A stretch of DNA of 64,000 bases from an uncultured Saprospiraceae bacterium (GCA_938015805.1 CALLXF010000006.1:30694-94693), one strand, 5' to 3'; positions 36,485 to 44,715 are shown, counted from the first letter of the stretch. The notes: generated by a model from the letters alone, not told the origin. Made by a program: numbers and translations.

Positions 36485-37267
36485 TTATTTAAGCTTTAGT
36501 GAGAAGTTATTAATTCCTTCTCTTTGCTCGATCTCGATCATTTGCATGTTCAATAATTCCATTAACGCCAAAAAAGTGACAATTGCATGAATCCGATTTT
36601 CCAATCCACGAAAGACACCAACAAAATCAGTCTTACCTGTTTTCTTAATCTCCTCAAAAATAAATGACTGCTGATTTTTAATCGTATAGTTCCATTTTAC
36701 GATGGTATGGACCACTTTATTTTTCTCTTTTTCGTAGCGTTCCATTACAGAACTAAAAGTCTTTAATAGATTAAACAGCGTTAGAGACTCTAACTCTAAA
36801 TCTACAAGTGCTTTAGTAGCTATTTGTTTTAATTCGCCAGAAATATTTCCTCTTTTTTCTCTGAGGGATCGATCCTCTTCTAGCTGTCGCATATCATCTA
36901 GGATCTCCTTATACCGTTTATATTCTAGTAGTCTAGCTGTCAGTTCCTCTCGAGGATCTATCTCATTACCTTCCTCATCTTTTTCTTTACGAGGGAGTAA
37001 CATCTTTGCTTTAATACGCATAAGGGTAGCTGCCACTAATATAAATTCGCTAGCGACATCGAGATTTAGCTCTTCTAGTTTTTTGATATAACTTAGAAAT
37101 TCATCAGTGATCTGTGCGATCGGAATATCGTAAATATCTAGTTCGTCTCGCTGGATAAAAAAGAGTAAAAGATCAAATGGACCTTCAAATTGCTGGAGTT
37201 TTACTTTATAGCTTTCCACGAAGGCGAAGGTAGTAAAAAACATATCGCCAAATACGTAGAACATCAT
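36485..37267 (-). CDS. scpA: Segregation and condensation protein A
   Basis: Up to 260 residues. The conserved ScpA opening is VKLQQFEGPFDLLLFFIQRDELDIYDIPIAQITDEF, followed by the kleisin helical region and a C-terminal winged helix. It bridges SMC heads in the SMC-ScpAB condensin. Starts: ATG at 37267 or 37243, or GTG at 37219, which gives VESYKVKLQQFEGP and fits the family start best. A 49-bp copy of this 5' region lies at 40636-40684, beyond an inserted gene, so the present upstream sequence may be new. scpB is 7 kb away on the other strand. Confidence 0.93.
   Translation of the reverse strand: MMFYVFGDMFFTTFAFVESYKVKLQQFEGPFDLLLFFIQRDELDIYDIPIAQITDEFLSYIKKLEELNLDVASEFILVAATLMRIKAKMLLPRKEKDEEGNEIDPREELTARLLEYKRYKEILDDMRQLEEDRSLREKRGNISGELKQIATKALVDLELESLTLFNLLKTFSSVMERYEKEKNKVVHTIVKWNYTIKNQQSFIFEEIKKTGKTDFVGVFRGLENRIHAIVTFLALMELLNMQMIEIEQREGINNFSLKLK
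37182..37230. repeat. 49-bp direct repeat, copy inside the scpA 5' end
   Basis: The segment from CCTTCAAATTGCTGG to AAGGCGAAGG matches 40636-40684 at 47 of 49 positions (first 35 identical). This copy codes the ScpA N-terminus. Confidence 0.9.
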
Positions 37268-37351
37268 GAATAAAATCAGATGACAACCTTGGCTGACTTT
37301 TATAAAAAAGCCGTAAATTCCGTTACTATATTATTCTCAATATTTATACAT

Positions 37352-40300
37352 ATGAAATTAATCATATCAATAATCTTGCTTTCCTTTATTAACATATGTA
37401 ATAATTACGCTCAAAATCCCCAAGGTGCTGAGATCATTGAGAATGAATACTTTTTAGAAGAAATAGAAGGTAACGAGATAGCAAAATATCATCATGATAA
37501 AGATCAGAATATCTATATCGCTTCTTTCACTAGAAATCCTGAAACTTTTTTTATTACTAAAACTGACACTTTGGGTAACATCATTTGGCACAACACATAC
37601 CCTGAGTTGATAGTTCCTCATGAAAACTCTGCTTTAGAAACTTACTCCTTAGTAATTGACAGAGGAAATAAAGAAATAGTCCTTGGTTACGAATCAAAAA
37701 TTACTAGGATTGATTTTGAAGGAACATTAATAAAACAATATGATGTACTTGAAAGTTCTTATTTAGTCGGTTCAAAAAATAATATTGATTATTTGGTTGA
37801 ACTAGGTGCAGAAGTAGTAGATACTAACGACGTTTTATTTTTTTACTACAATATTAATTTATTATCCTTTGATAATATTGTCAATTCAAATACAATATTA
37901 CATTCTATCAAAAAACCTTCTCAGGGTGTCCTTGGTTTTGACATTTGGATGGCTGAAATTAATATCATTTCCTCCGATGATTTTTTTGATTTTACGGTTC
38001 TTATGGATCAAGACCCTAACCTTACGGCTAATGAAGCAGTAAGGCTGGCATCTGCTTTTAGATTTAACTGGAATGGTGATCTATTACTCACTGCCGATGA
38101 GTATTCTACATGGAATTTTTTTAAACCTACACTTATGAAAACTGTTGAGTTTGGATACAGTTCCAATAAGCATATTTTTGGGACTGGTGCTGGATTTTAC
38201 AATAATTACGAAAATTGTATAATGAGTACCGATTCAGACCTTTTAGATGGAAATTATGTTTTTAGAGAATCATCAAGACACTTTACAGAACTTAATTCCG
38301 AAGTAGTTTTATTCACTGATAAGCTTTTTCATTGCGAATTGTTACAAAATATAGCACCATTAAAAGATTACAACTATAAATATAAATATGGTATGGAACA
38401 CCGCAATATAGCCTACGGTATTGTAAATAACCATCTGTATATTTTAAGATTACTCGGGGAAGACTTAGATCAAGACGGATATTATGGACTTTTAGATTGT
38501 GACGATAGTGATAATTCTATAAATCCTGGAATACAAGAAATACTAAATAATGGAATCGATGATGACTGTGATTCTTTAAGCTTAGATGATTATCTAACTT
38601 GTTATATACCTTACTTAAAATTTGAGCATCAACTAGATTTAGACTCTTTTAATTTACTTTATAACAATTGTAATGTTATTATCGAGACGGACTTCGACAT
38701 TAATAACAATTTAGACCTGAGTTCAATTTCAAATATTGTTAGTGTTAAGGGGAAATTAAATATTTCTCAAGAGTTAGTATCAAACGCTTACACTTTACCG
38801 AGTATTCAATTTGTAAATACTCTTGAATTAAAGTCAACAAATGTGGACTCAATTAAATTGGATATCAAAAAAATTAATACATGTATTATAAACAACAATG
38901 AAAGATTAACAAGTATAAATGTTAATGATGACATGGAGATTAAAAATTCTCTTAATATTAAAAACAACTCCAATTTTTCTTATTGCAGTATTTCGCCTTT
39001 TTGTTTAGCATATTCCCGTGGAGCTCATATAGAAATTCAAAATAATAATTTTGGGTGTGAATCCTTATTTCAATTTTCAGAATCATGTATTATTGATGCT
39101 GATATGGACGGGTATGGAATTTTTCAAGATTGTGATGATACTAATCAAAACATAAATCCAGGAAGTACAGAAATCCTAAATAATGATATCGATGAAGATT
39201 GCGATGGAATAGCTCAAATCGATTTAGATGGAGATGGTTTTTTTGATTTTGAAGACTGTAACGATAACAACCCATTTATAAATCCTGGAGCTGTCGAAAT
39301 TTTAAATAATAATGTCGATGATGATTGTAATTCTTATTCTAGTGACTCTATTCAAACATGTTTTATAGAAGACCTCTACTTGTTTACAACTCAAGATTTA
39401 AACCAATTTATAGATCTCTACAATGATTGCAATGTTGTAATCCTAGGTGATTTTATGATTGAGATTCCGAATGGTCCTGATATCGAATTAAAAATGATTA
39501 CGCATATATTAGAAAAATTTTATATCGATTATGCTAGTAATGCTAGTTTTGCAATTTTACAAGAAATAGGAGGCACAGTCAGAGTTGGGAATTGCAGTAC
39601 ATTGAATATGCCCAGCATTAAAAAAATTCACGATTTTGATGATTCCAATTTGGATTATTTTAATGCAGCAGAATTAAAGACTATCGAAAATATTAGAATT
39701 AAAGATTTATTAGAAATTGATTTCCCGTCATTAAATAATGTAGACAATTTAGAAATTTTTAATTCTCATTTACAGACCATTAAATTCAATGCATTACGAG
39801 ATGTTGCAAACTTCAAAATTGATCGTTGCTCTAATTTGGAGTTCTTAATTTTACATGACTCATTACAAATCAGTGAGGATTTAAGAATTACCAATTGTGA
39901 GATCTTTACAGAATGTTCAATTCTTCCTTTATGTAATCATATTTCTACGGGAGGTTCTGCGTACCTCAGCAACAATGGTTTTGGGTGCGTTTCTGAAATT
40001 GAAATGATTTTTTATTGTACAGATAATGATGGTGATGGTTTTACAGTTCAGGAAGATTGCAATGATGAAGACCCTGGAATAAATCCTGATGCAATCGAAG
40101 TCCCATATGATGGAATTGATAACGATTGTGATATTTCAACATTAGATGATGATCTAGACCAAGACGGATTCAATTTTAGTGCAGATTGTAATGATGACGA
40201 TCCTGACATTAATCCTGATGCAATTGAAATTCCAAATAACGGTATCGATGAAGACTGTGATGGACAAGATCTAATTTCCAATTTATCTGGAACTGAAATT

Positions 40301-40537
40301 TTTGGCTATTCTATATACCCGAATCCAACATCAAGTGAACTTTACATTTCTTTATCGAATCAATTTCAAGTTAATATTGAAATATTTGACATTTTTAAGA
40401 AAAGAATCTTTAAACAATCTCATTTTTCAAAGAATTTAACTTTAGACCTATCCAATTTTGCTTCAGGAACTTATTTATTAGAATTAAATACAAAGCAGAA
40501 TAGAATCGTGAAAAAAATTATAGTACTTAGCAATTAA
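37352..40537 (+). CDS. Secreted protein with five MopE-type metal-binding repeats and T9SS type A domain
   Basis: About 1061 residues from the ATG at 37352, which directly begins the signal peptide (MKLIISIILLSF, ending NNYAQ); an upstream in-frame ATG at 37280 would bury it. The N-terminal third looks like a propeller with DTLGNIIWHNTYP-type repeats. Five MopE-like repeats (near residues 371, 582, 623, 890, 934) share D-x-D-x-D-G, DCDD/DCND and NPG/NPD...EIxNNGIDDDCD. Leucine-rich-like stretches lie between them, and a type A sorting domain (IYPNPTSSE to KIIVL) ends the protein. Visibly more AT-rich than its neighbours and flanked by the scpA direct repeat, suggesting acquisition. Confidence 0.85.
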   Translation: MKLIISIILLSFINICNNYAQNPQGAEIIENEYFLEEIEGNEIAKYHHDKDQNIYIASFTRNPETFFITKTDTLGNIIWHNTYPELIVPHENSALETYSLVIDRGNKEIVLGYESKITRIDFEGTLIKQYDVLESSYLVGSKNNIDYLVELGAEVVDTNDVLFFYYNINLLSFDNIVNSNTILHSIKKPSQGVLGFDIWMAEINIISSDDFFDFTVLMDQDPNLTANEAVRLASAFRFNWNGDLLLTADEYSTWNFFKPTLMKTVEFGYSSNKHIFGTGAGFYNNYENCIMSTDSDLLDGNYVFRESSRHFTELNSEVVLFTDKLFHCELLQNIAPLKDYNYKYKYGMEHRNIAYGIVNNHLYILRLLGEDLDQDGYYGLLDCDDSDNSINPGIQEILNNGIDDDCDSLSLDDYLTCYIPYLKFEHQLDLDSFNLLYNNCNVIIETDFDINNNLDLSSISNIVSVKGKLNISQELVSNAYTLPSIQFVNTLELKSTNVDSIKLDIKKINTCIINNNERLTSINVNDDMEIKNSLNIKNNSNFSYCSISPFCLAYSRGAHIEIQNNNFGCESLFQFSESCIIDADMDGYGIFQDCDDTNQNINPGSTEILNNDIDEDCDGIAQIDLDGDGFFDFEDCNDNNPFINPGAVEILNNNVDDDCNSYSSDSIQTCFIEDLYLFTTQDLNQFIDLYNDCNVVILGDFMIEIPNGPDIELKMITHILEKFYIDYASNASFAILQEIGGTVRVGNCSTLNMPSIKKIHDFDDSNLDYFNAAELKTIENIRIKDLLEIDFPSLNNVDNLEIFNSHLQTIKFNALRDVANFKIDRCSNLEFLILHDSLQISEDLRITNCEIFTECSILPLCNHISTGGSAYLSNNGFGCVSEIEMIFYCTDNDGDGFTVQEDCNDEDPGINPDAIEVPYDGIDNDCDISTLDDDLDQDGFNFSADCNDDDPDINPDAIEIPNNGIDEDCDGQDLISNLSGTEIFGYSIYPNPTSSELYISLSNQFQVNIEIFDIFKKRIFKQSHFSKNLTLDLSNFASGTYLLELNTKQNRIVKKIIVLSN

Positions 40538-40926
40538 AAAAACTTAGGATTATAAAGTTTGTTGCTCTTCTAAGAAAACTACGAAATTAAAAATTAGTAC
40601 ACAACACAGCACCTATTTGAAACCAGTAAAACCACCCTTCAAATTGCTGGAGTTTTACTTTATAGCTTTCGACTAAGGCGAAGGCTACAGAAGGTAGCTA
40701 TTTGTTACTATTTAATGGTTTTTTCAGGAGGTAAGGATTTTAGAATCTTGAGTATAGGTTTTGGGGTCGGTTATTAGAAAAATGGTTTTTCCTGAAATAA
40801 AAATAAAATGGATAATAATATTCTTTTAAAAATTTCTTGAAACTTGGAACTTAGAATCATTCAAAAAATCAAAACCCATTGTCTAATTAGAAAAAATCCC
40901 TTATCTTATAAACTAAACCCGTAGTC
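40538..40926. other. Intergenic stretch containing the scpA repeat
   Basis: About 390 bases after the MopE-repeat gene. Apart from the 49-bp scpA copy (40636-40684) I see no coding frame, RNA gene or strong hairpin. In minus frame the repeat continues only a few codons before TAG, so it is a dead fragment. Confidence 0.6.
40636..40684. repeat. 49-bp direct repeat, displaced copy of the scpA 5' end
   Basis: It matches 37182-37230 at 47 of 49 positions. Read on the minus strand it encodes ALVESYKVKLQQFEG, the ScpA start, but is followed by unrelated sequence. The GTG of scpA is GTC here. Confidence 0.9.
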
Positions 40927-40977
40927 ATCAGTCAGAAAAGATGGACATATAGTGATCCTTTTAGAGGAACTTTTAAC

Positions 40978-41280
40978 GTGGGTCTTTTTCATGGAAAAGA
41001 CACAGGTCATGTTATGGTTTACGTAAACGACAAGATTATAATTATCGATTTTAACATTACAGATACTAAGCAATATTCTTTCTATTTAGGGCCTGAGCTT
41101 TTTGACCTATCACTCAAAAAAGAAATAAACGGTTTTACCTATGCGATAGAAAAAAACCTAGAGGCTCCTACCGCTCTTAACGAGGCTCGCCGCAAAAGTG
41201 AACAAGAGGATATCCAGCTGATGTCTATCGGTGGCCTGGTAGTGAGTTCTATTCTAGTGTTTTTGTTTTTACTGGGGTAA
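40978..41280 (+). CDS. Unrecognised small protein with C-terminal membrane anchor; start unclear
   Basis: From GTG at 40978 the frame encodes 100 residues (VGLFHGKDTGHVMVYVNDKI...) with a C-terminal helix (LMSIGGLVVSSILVFLFLLG) after a charged helix. The frame is open back to 40912 and the upstream codons (KRWTYSDPFRGTFN) look coding, so the true start may be a non-standard codon such as ATC at 40927, or the 5' end may have been lost. I do not recognise a named family. It sits between the scpA repeat and the first MITE-like element. Confidence 0.6.
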   Translation: MGLFHGKDTGHVMVYVNDKIIIIDFNITDTKQYSFYLGPELFDLSLKKEINGFTYAIEKNLEAPTALNEARRKSEQEDIQLMSIGGLVVSSILVFLFLLG

Positions 41281-41365
41281 TGAAACTAATACTGGAGTTT
41301 TTTAATCTACGATAATGAGGGGCCGATATCTCTATCTATCAACTGCTCATTTCTTATCTTAAACT

Positions 41366-41508
41366 AGCTCGGCGTAGTCTGACACCTTGCCTTGCGTATA
41401 GCTGCCGACGTTGTTTATAAAAAATAGCCCCGTCTTAATCTCAAAAAAAATAATCAAAATAGAATCTTACTTATTCCTCCGACGTAGCCTTTAAAACCAC
41501 ACCGAACT
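41366..41508. repeat. MITE-like inverted-repeat element, copy 1
   Basis: 143 bp bounded by AGCTCGGCGTAGT and ACCACACCGAACT. The first 32 bases differ from copy 2 at only two positions, with an AT-rich middle and an internal dyad (CCGACGTTGT / CCGACGTAG). It contains no open frame and lies 19 bases beyond the stop of a lipoprotein gene. Confidence 0.75.
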
Positions 41509-41527
41509 AAGACATTATATTGATCTC

Positions 41528-42037
41528 CTATGGAGATAGATTATCAGAATTAATCCTAGATACTATTAAAGAATAAACTATAGCACCTTCTCTTAATTCA
41601 AATTGCAAATCACCATAAATCATAGTTCCGCCTTCTATTAAAAATGCATTAAACCCAGGAATACATCCAAAATACTTTAGATATGAATTGTGAGCATAAT
41701 ATAAAAATTTGTCATACGATTTACTTTCTAAATTAGTGTGGCCATAGTAAATTTCAACTAAACTATTGTTTTCATCCCAATGCAAATGAGTTCCTTTTGT
41801 AAATGTGGTATCCAAATCATTTCTGCCAAAACCAATTTCGCCAGATAAACCTTTATTAAACATCAACAATGATCCATGCATTAATTTATCTTTACTAATT
41901 TGATTTATATCTATTACGTCACCTACCCGATACCATAATTTCTCAAAACAAGGATTGGACTTTACCTTACTATCACAAGAAGTAATTAGAAATGGTAAAA
42001 TAAATACTGTTAAATACAAAATAATATTTAATCTCAT
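41528..42037 (-). CDS. Small lipoprotein, tandem paralogue 1
   Basis: 169 residues from the ATG at 42037, which directly begins a lipoprotein signal (MRLNIILYLTVFILPFLITSC); an ATG at 42061 adds eight residues. The mature part has GDVIDINQIS, GEIGFGRNDLDT, HLHWDENN and YLKYFGCIPGFNAFLIEGGTM. It is clearly related to the next protein (YFGCISGFDIFLKKGGTM). I do not recognise the family. Lipoprotein paralogues in tandem beside mobile-looking repeats are compatible with immunity or surface functions, but nothing proves this. Confidence 0.72.
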   Translation of the reverse strand: MRLNIILYLTVFILPFLITSCDSKVKSNPCFEKLWYRVGDVIDINQISKDKLMHGSLLMFNKGLSGEIGFGRNDLDTTFTKGTHLHWDENNSLVEIYYGHTNLESKSYDKFLYYAHNSYLKYFGCIPGFNAFLIEGGTMIYGDLQFELREGAIVYSLIVSRINSDNLSP

Positions 42038-42134
42038 TATGAATCTAATTTCCAAAAGCATTCAAAAATAGATCTAAATTTGCATCTGGTATACTAAAAT
42101 CAATAATTGCCGTAGAATGTGAATCTGTTCGCCG

Positions 42135-42276
42135 AGTTCGGCGTAGTCTGACGCCTTGCCTTGCGTGTATACGCCTACGTCGTTTATAAAAAACAAGACA
42201 ATATCTAAATCTCAAATATAAACAAAATAAAATTTTGCTATTATCTACGACGTAGTTTTGAAAACTACTCCGAACT
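42135..42276. repeat. MITE-like inverted-repeat element, copy 2
   Basis: 142 bp bounded by AGTTCGGCGTAGT and ACTACTCCGAACT (12 of 13 bases complementary), with an internal perfect 9-bp dyad CTACGTCGT (42175-42183) / ACGACGTAG (42247-42255). No open frame. It can fold into one long hairpin. It lies 57 bases beyond the stop of the second lipoprotein paralogue. Confidence 0.8.
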
Positions 42277-42333
42277 GGTAGTATTTAAATCCTAAGGAAA
42301 CGAATTGTTAAAGTTAACCCGTCTAACTATCAG

Positions 42334-42774
42334 CTAATAAACTAACTCGTCTTTTATTATCTCAAACTGTAGGTTCTCAAAATGCATAGTTCCTCCTTTT
42401 TTTAAAAAAATATCAAAACCTGAAATACAACCAAAATATTGCATTAAGAGAGGATGAAAATAGGCTTCGATTTGATCAACATTATATTGGTTCTTAGAAT
42501 TGACTATCGAATATTTCATTTCATAAATGACATCATTTTTATCCCAACTTAATGATGTAGCTTTCATAAAAAGCGTATCATTATCTAACGTACCAAAACC
42601 TAATAAAGTCTTAGGTCCTCGATGAAAGAAAAAAGTGGAATTTTGATTGTTGTTAATTTCAAAAATTGTTTTATCAACTTTATCACCTACTTTAAAATGT
42701 AATGAATTGATACAATATTGTAAATCACTACACGAAATGAATAAAATGAATAAATGGAAATTTCTACCCTTCAT
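42334..42774 (-). CDS. Small lipoprotein, tandem paralogue 2
   Basis: 146 residues from the ATG at 42774, which begins a short lipoprotein signal (MKGRNFHLFILFISC). The longer frame from 42849 adds 25 residues that overlap the upstream ORF and hide the signal, so I reject it. The mature part follows paralogue 1 in outline: GDKVD, LLGFGTLDNDTLF, SLSWDKND, YFGCISGFDIFLKKGGTMHFENLQFE. Divergence is high, so the duplication is old. It follows the 61-residue ORF by five bases and is probably co-translated with it. Confidence 0.7.
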   Translation of the reverse strand: MKGRNFHLFILFISCSDLQYCINSLHFKVGDKVDKTIFEINNNQNSTFFFHRGPKTLLGFGTLDNDTLFMKATSLSWDKNDVIYEMKYSIVNSKNQYNVDQIEAYFHPLLMQYFGCISGFDIFLKKGGTMHFENLQFEIIKDELVY

Positions 42775-42779
42775 CAATT

Positions 42780-42965
42780 TTAGAAATGTTTTTCGAATTC
42801 CGATTCCCAAGCATTGAGAACAATCATTAAGATTACCGATTTTTGCCAACCTATTCCATCTTTTGCAATCCAGCCATAATGTTGAAAACCAGAATTAGAA
42901 CCGTCTTTCCCGTAATCACATGTAAATAATTTGGTTCCCCAACTCATTCCATCAATAATGTCCAT
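42780..42965 (-). CDS. Possible small protein upstream of the lipoprotein
   Basis: A 61-codon frame rich in Gly, Trp, Asp and Ser (MDIIDGMSWGTKLFTCDYGK, ending NAWESEFEKHF). Composition is protein-like and the stop lies five bases before the lipoprotein start, as in a coupled operon. I recognise no family. It could be a complete small protein or the remnant of a longer gene lost by rearrangement. Confidence 0.4.
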   Translation of the reverse strand: MDIIDGMSWGTKLFTCDYGKDGSNSGFQHYGWIAKDGIGWQKSVILMIVLNAWESEFEKHF

Positions 42966-43084
42966 TTTATTTAAATTCTATTCTTCTTAACGGATGATGA
43001 TATGTCGCCGTCGCTAAACGATAGGAGAGATATCCGATCATCACCTGGTGTTGGACTCCTTGTTTCATTTTTACTTGGTATTGA

Positions 43085-43375
43085 TTAAACTGGTTGCAAA
43101 TCAAAATTCAAATTTAAGGCCATAGCAATTTGTACAAAGTTTGAAATTCTTACATCTTCTCCATTTTCCACTCTTGAAATATATGGTCTTTTCTTACCAA
43201 CTTTCTGAGCCAATTCTTCTTGACTTAAGTTTAATTCTAGTCTTCTGCTCTTGAGTATTTCGCTTAAATAATATGAGTAAGCTTCTTCTCTAAATTTCTT
43301 TCTTGTTTCAGTTCCTTTTTTTCCAAATTCTTTATCCAATAATTGTTTGGCGGTTGTTAATTTTTTAATGTTCAT
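43085..43375 (-). CDS. XRE-family antitoxin (HigA-like)
   Basis: 96 residues. The Cro/C1-type helix-turn-helix occupies about 40-92 (LSQEELAQKVGKKRPYISRVENGEDVRISNFVQIAMAL). The N-terminal 35 residues are helical and probably bind the toxin. The ATG overlaps the toxin stop by four bases (ATGA). Toxin-first order with an XRE antitoxin is typical of HigBA. It should neutralise the toxin and repress the shared promoter. Confidence 0.9.
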   Translation of the reverse strand: MNIKKLTTAKQLLDKEFGKKGTETRKKFREEAYSYYLSEILKSRRLELNLSQEELAQKVGKKRPYISRVENGEDVRISNFVQIAMALNLNFDLQPV

Positions 43376-43707
43376 AACTCATATTTTATTAATAATTGAT
43401 CAGCAATTTTTATAGCTTTTTTATAATCCTTATTCGTTCTCTTTAAGAAACCATTAAGTAGAATTATTTGTCTTGCTGCATGGAAATTTTCATTGTCTAT
43501 TGTGAAAATTATTATTCTAATCTGATTGTCAGCCTTAATCTTTAATTCGTAATATTTTGTATTTGTCAATTTTTCTACGAATGAAGTATGGACTATTTTA
43601 TGTTCTTCTAATACTTCTAAGAGATACTTGAATTTATTTTGAACTCGCTCACTACTTTCTTCCAAAATGTACCTTTCACATTCTTCGGATATGTATATCT
43701 CTTTCAT
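43372..43707 (-). CDS. RelE/HigB-like toxin (Gp49 family)
   Basis: 111 residues, a compact RelE/ParE-superfamily fold with the central YYELKIKADNQIRIIIFTIDNENFHAARQIILLNGFLKRT block typical of phage-derived Gp49-like HigB proteins (Arg and Lys in the expected positions). Such toxins are ribosome-dependent mRNA nucleases. First gene of a two-gene operon with the XRE antitoxin. Its ATG abuts a palindromic promoter/operator. Confidence 0.88.
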   Translation of the reverse strand: MKEIYISEECERYILEESSERVQNKFKYLLEVLEEHKIVHTSFVEKLTNTKYYELKIKADNQIRIIIFTIDNENFHAARQIILLNGFLKRTNKDYKKAIKIADQLLIKYEL

Positions 43708-43732
43708 ATTACAAATGTAATACAGTAATTAC
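43708..43732 (-). promoter_or_regulatory. Promoter and probable operator of the toxin-antitoxin operon
   Basis: ATTACA-AA-TGTAAT (43708-43721) is a perfect dyad directly next to the toxin ATG, followed by the palindrome GTAATTAC (43725-43732). On the minus strand TACATTTG (43719-43712) fits the -7 consensus, so the transcript would be leaderless or nearly so and repression would occlude the promoter. Confidence 0.55.
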
Positions 43733-44100
43733 TATTGTAACGTATTCGTATCTATTATAGTTTCAGGTTCGAAACTTTTAATTACCTGGCTTTTAAGATT
43801 CTATCTTTATTGTTTTTCGATTTTTTTCATGGAGTCTAACACCAGAAATAATCTTTTAGAGAAAGACCACCTGTCATACATACGTACTTACTCATTAAGC
43901 TGAGAGAAGGAGTTGAAGGATTCCTTCCTTTTCAGATATAATTTAGAGGAAGGGGCATTTCCAAGAACTTTAACAAAGAGATTGTTCTTGTTTTATAATC
44001 CATTGAAAAGAAGGAAACAACATATTACAAAAATCCATTGCCTTAAAAATAAATTACTTACTTAGCTCTAAAATCCTACTTTTACACTACAATAATAACA
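43733..44100. other. Intergenic region between toxin-antitoxin and scpB
   Basis: About 370 bases without a convincing frame. A GTTTC...GAAAC hairpin at about 43758-43774 contains a GGTTCGAA word that mimics a tRNA T-loop, but no acceptor or anticodon arms surround it. TACTTTTA shortly before scpB may be its weak -7 element. Confidence 0.5.
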
Positions 44101-44715
44101 GTGAACCAACTAAGCAATCATATAGAAAGTCTGATCTTCGTCTCAGATAGAGCGATCGATAGAAAACAGATAAAATCTGCGCTAGAGCAAGCACTAGAAG
44201 TAAATGTAAAAGAGGAAGACTTAGAACAAAGCCTAGAAGATTTAAAAGCAAAGTTTGTCGGAGACAGCCATTCTTTTGAACTGGTAGAAATATCCGGAGG
44301 CTTTCAGTTTATGACTAAAGGAGCGTATCATAATACGATCGGCCAGTTTCTAAAACAGTCTAATCGTAAAAGATTATCAAAAGCAGCTCTGGAAACCCTG
44401 GCTCTTATCGCTTATAAACAGCCGGTAATCAAATCAGAAATGGAAAAAATCCGTGGTGTAGGTTGCGACTACTCTATCCAGAAATTACTAGAGAAAGAAC
44501 TGATAGAAATCAAAGGTAGATCGGATGGACCAGGTCGTCCATTATTATATGTAACAAGCGATAAATTTATGGATTACTTTGGGCTAAAGTCTACTAAGGA
44601 TTTACCTCAATTAAAAGAACTAGCAAAACCTGATGATCAGATCGGCGAACCTGCTCCTATAGAAGAGGAAAAACAAAATCTAATCCAAAACGTTTCTAAC
44701 ACAGAAGAAGAGTAA
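44101..44715 (+). CDS. scpB: Segregation and condensation protein B
   Basis: 204 residues of tandem winged helices with the ScpB signature LSKAALETLALIAYKQPVIKSEMEKIRGVGCDYSIQKLLEKELIEIKGRSDGPGRPLLY. It begins with GTG at 44101, the only start near the conserved N-terminus (NHIESLIFVSD). It forms the SMC-ScpAB complex with the product of scpA, located 7 kb to the left on the opposite strand. The acidic tail is species-specific. Confidence 0.95.
   Translation: MNQLSNHIESLIFVSDRAIDRKQIKSALEQALEVNVKEEDLEQSLEDLKAKFVGDSHSFELVEISGGFQFMTKGAYHNTIGQFLKQSNRKRLSKAALETLALIAYKQPVIKSEMEKIRGVGCDYSIQKLLEKELIEIKGRSDGPGRPLLYVTSDKFMDYFGLKSTKDLPQLKELAKPDDQIGEPAPIEEEKQNLIQNVSNTEEE

Noticed and set aside
42775..42849. 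Longer N-terminus for the second lipoprotein (start at 42849)
   Set aside because: It would hide the lipoprotein signal and overlap the upstream ORF; ATG 42774 fits the paralogue.
42966..43084. Imperfect GATGATGATAT / ATATCCGATCATC hairpin as a third MITE-like copy
   Set aside because: Sequence of ends and length do not match the two 142-bp elements; pairing needs a bulge.
43755..43790. T-loop-like GGTTCGAA word suggesting a tRNA
   Set aside because: It is part of a simple GTTTC/GAAAC hairpin; no acceptor stem, D-arm, anticodon arm or CCA-adjacent pairing can be found around it.
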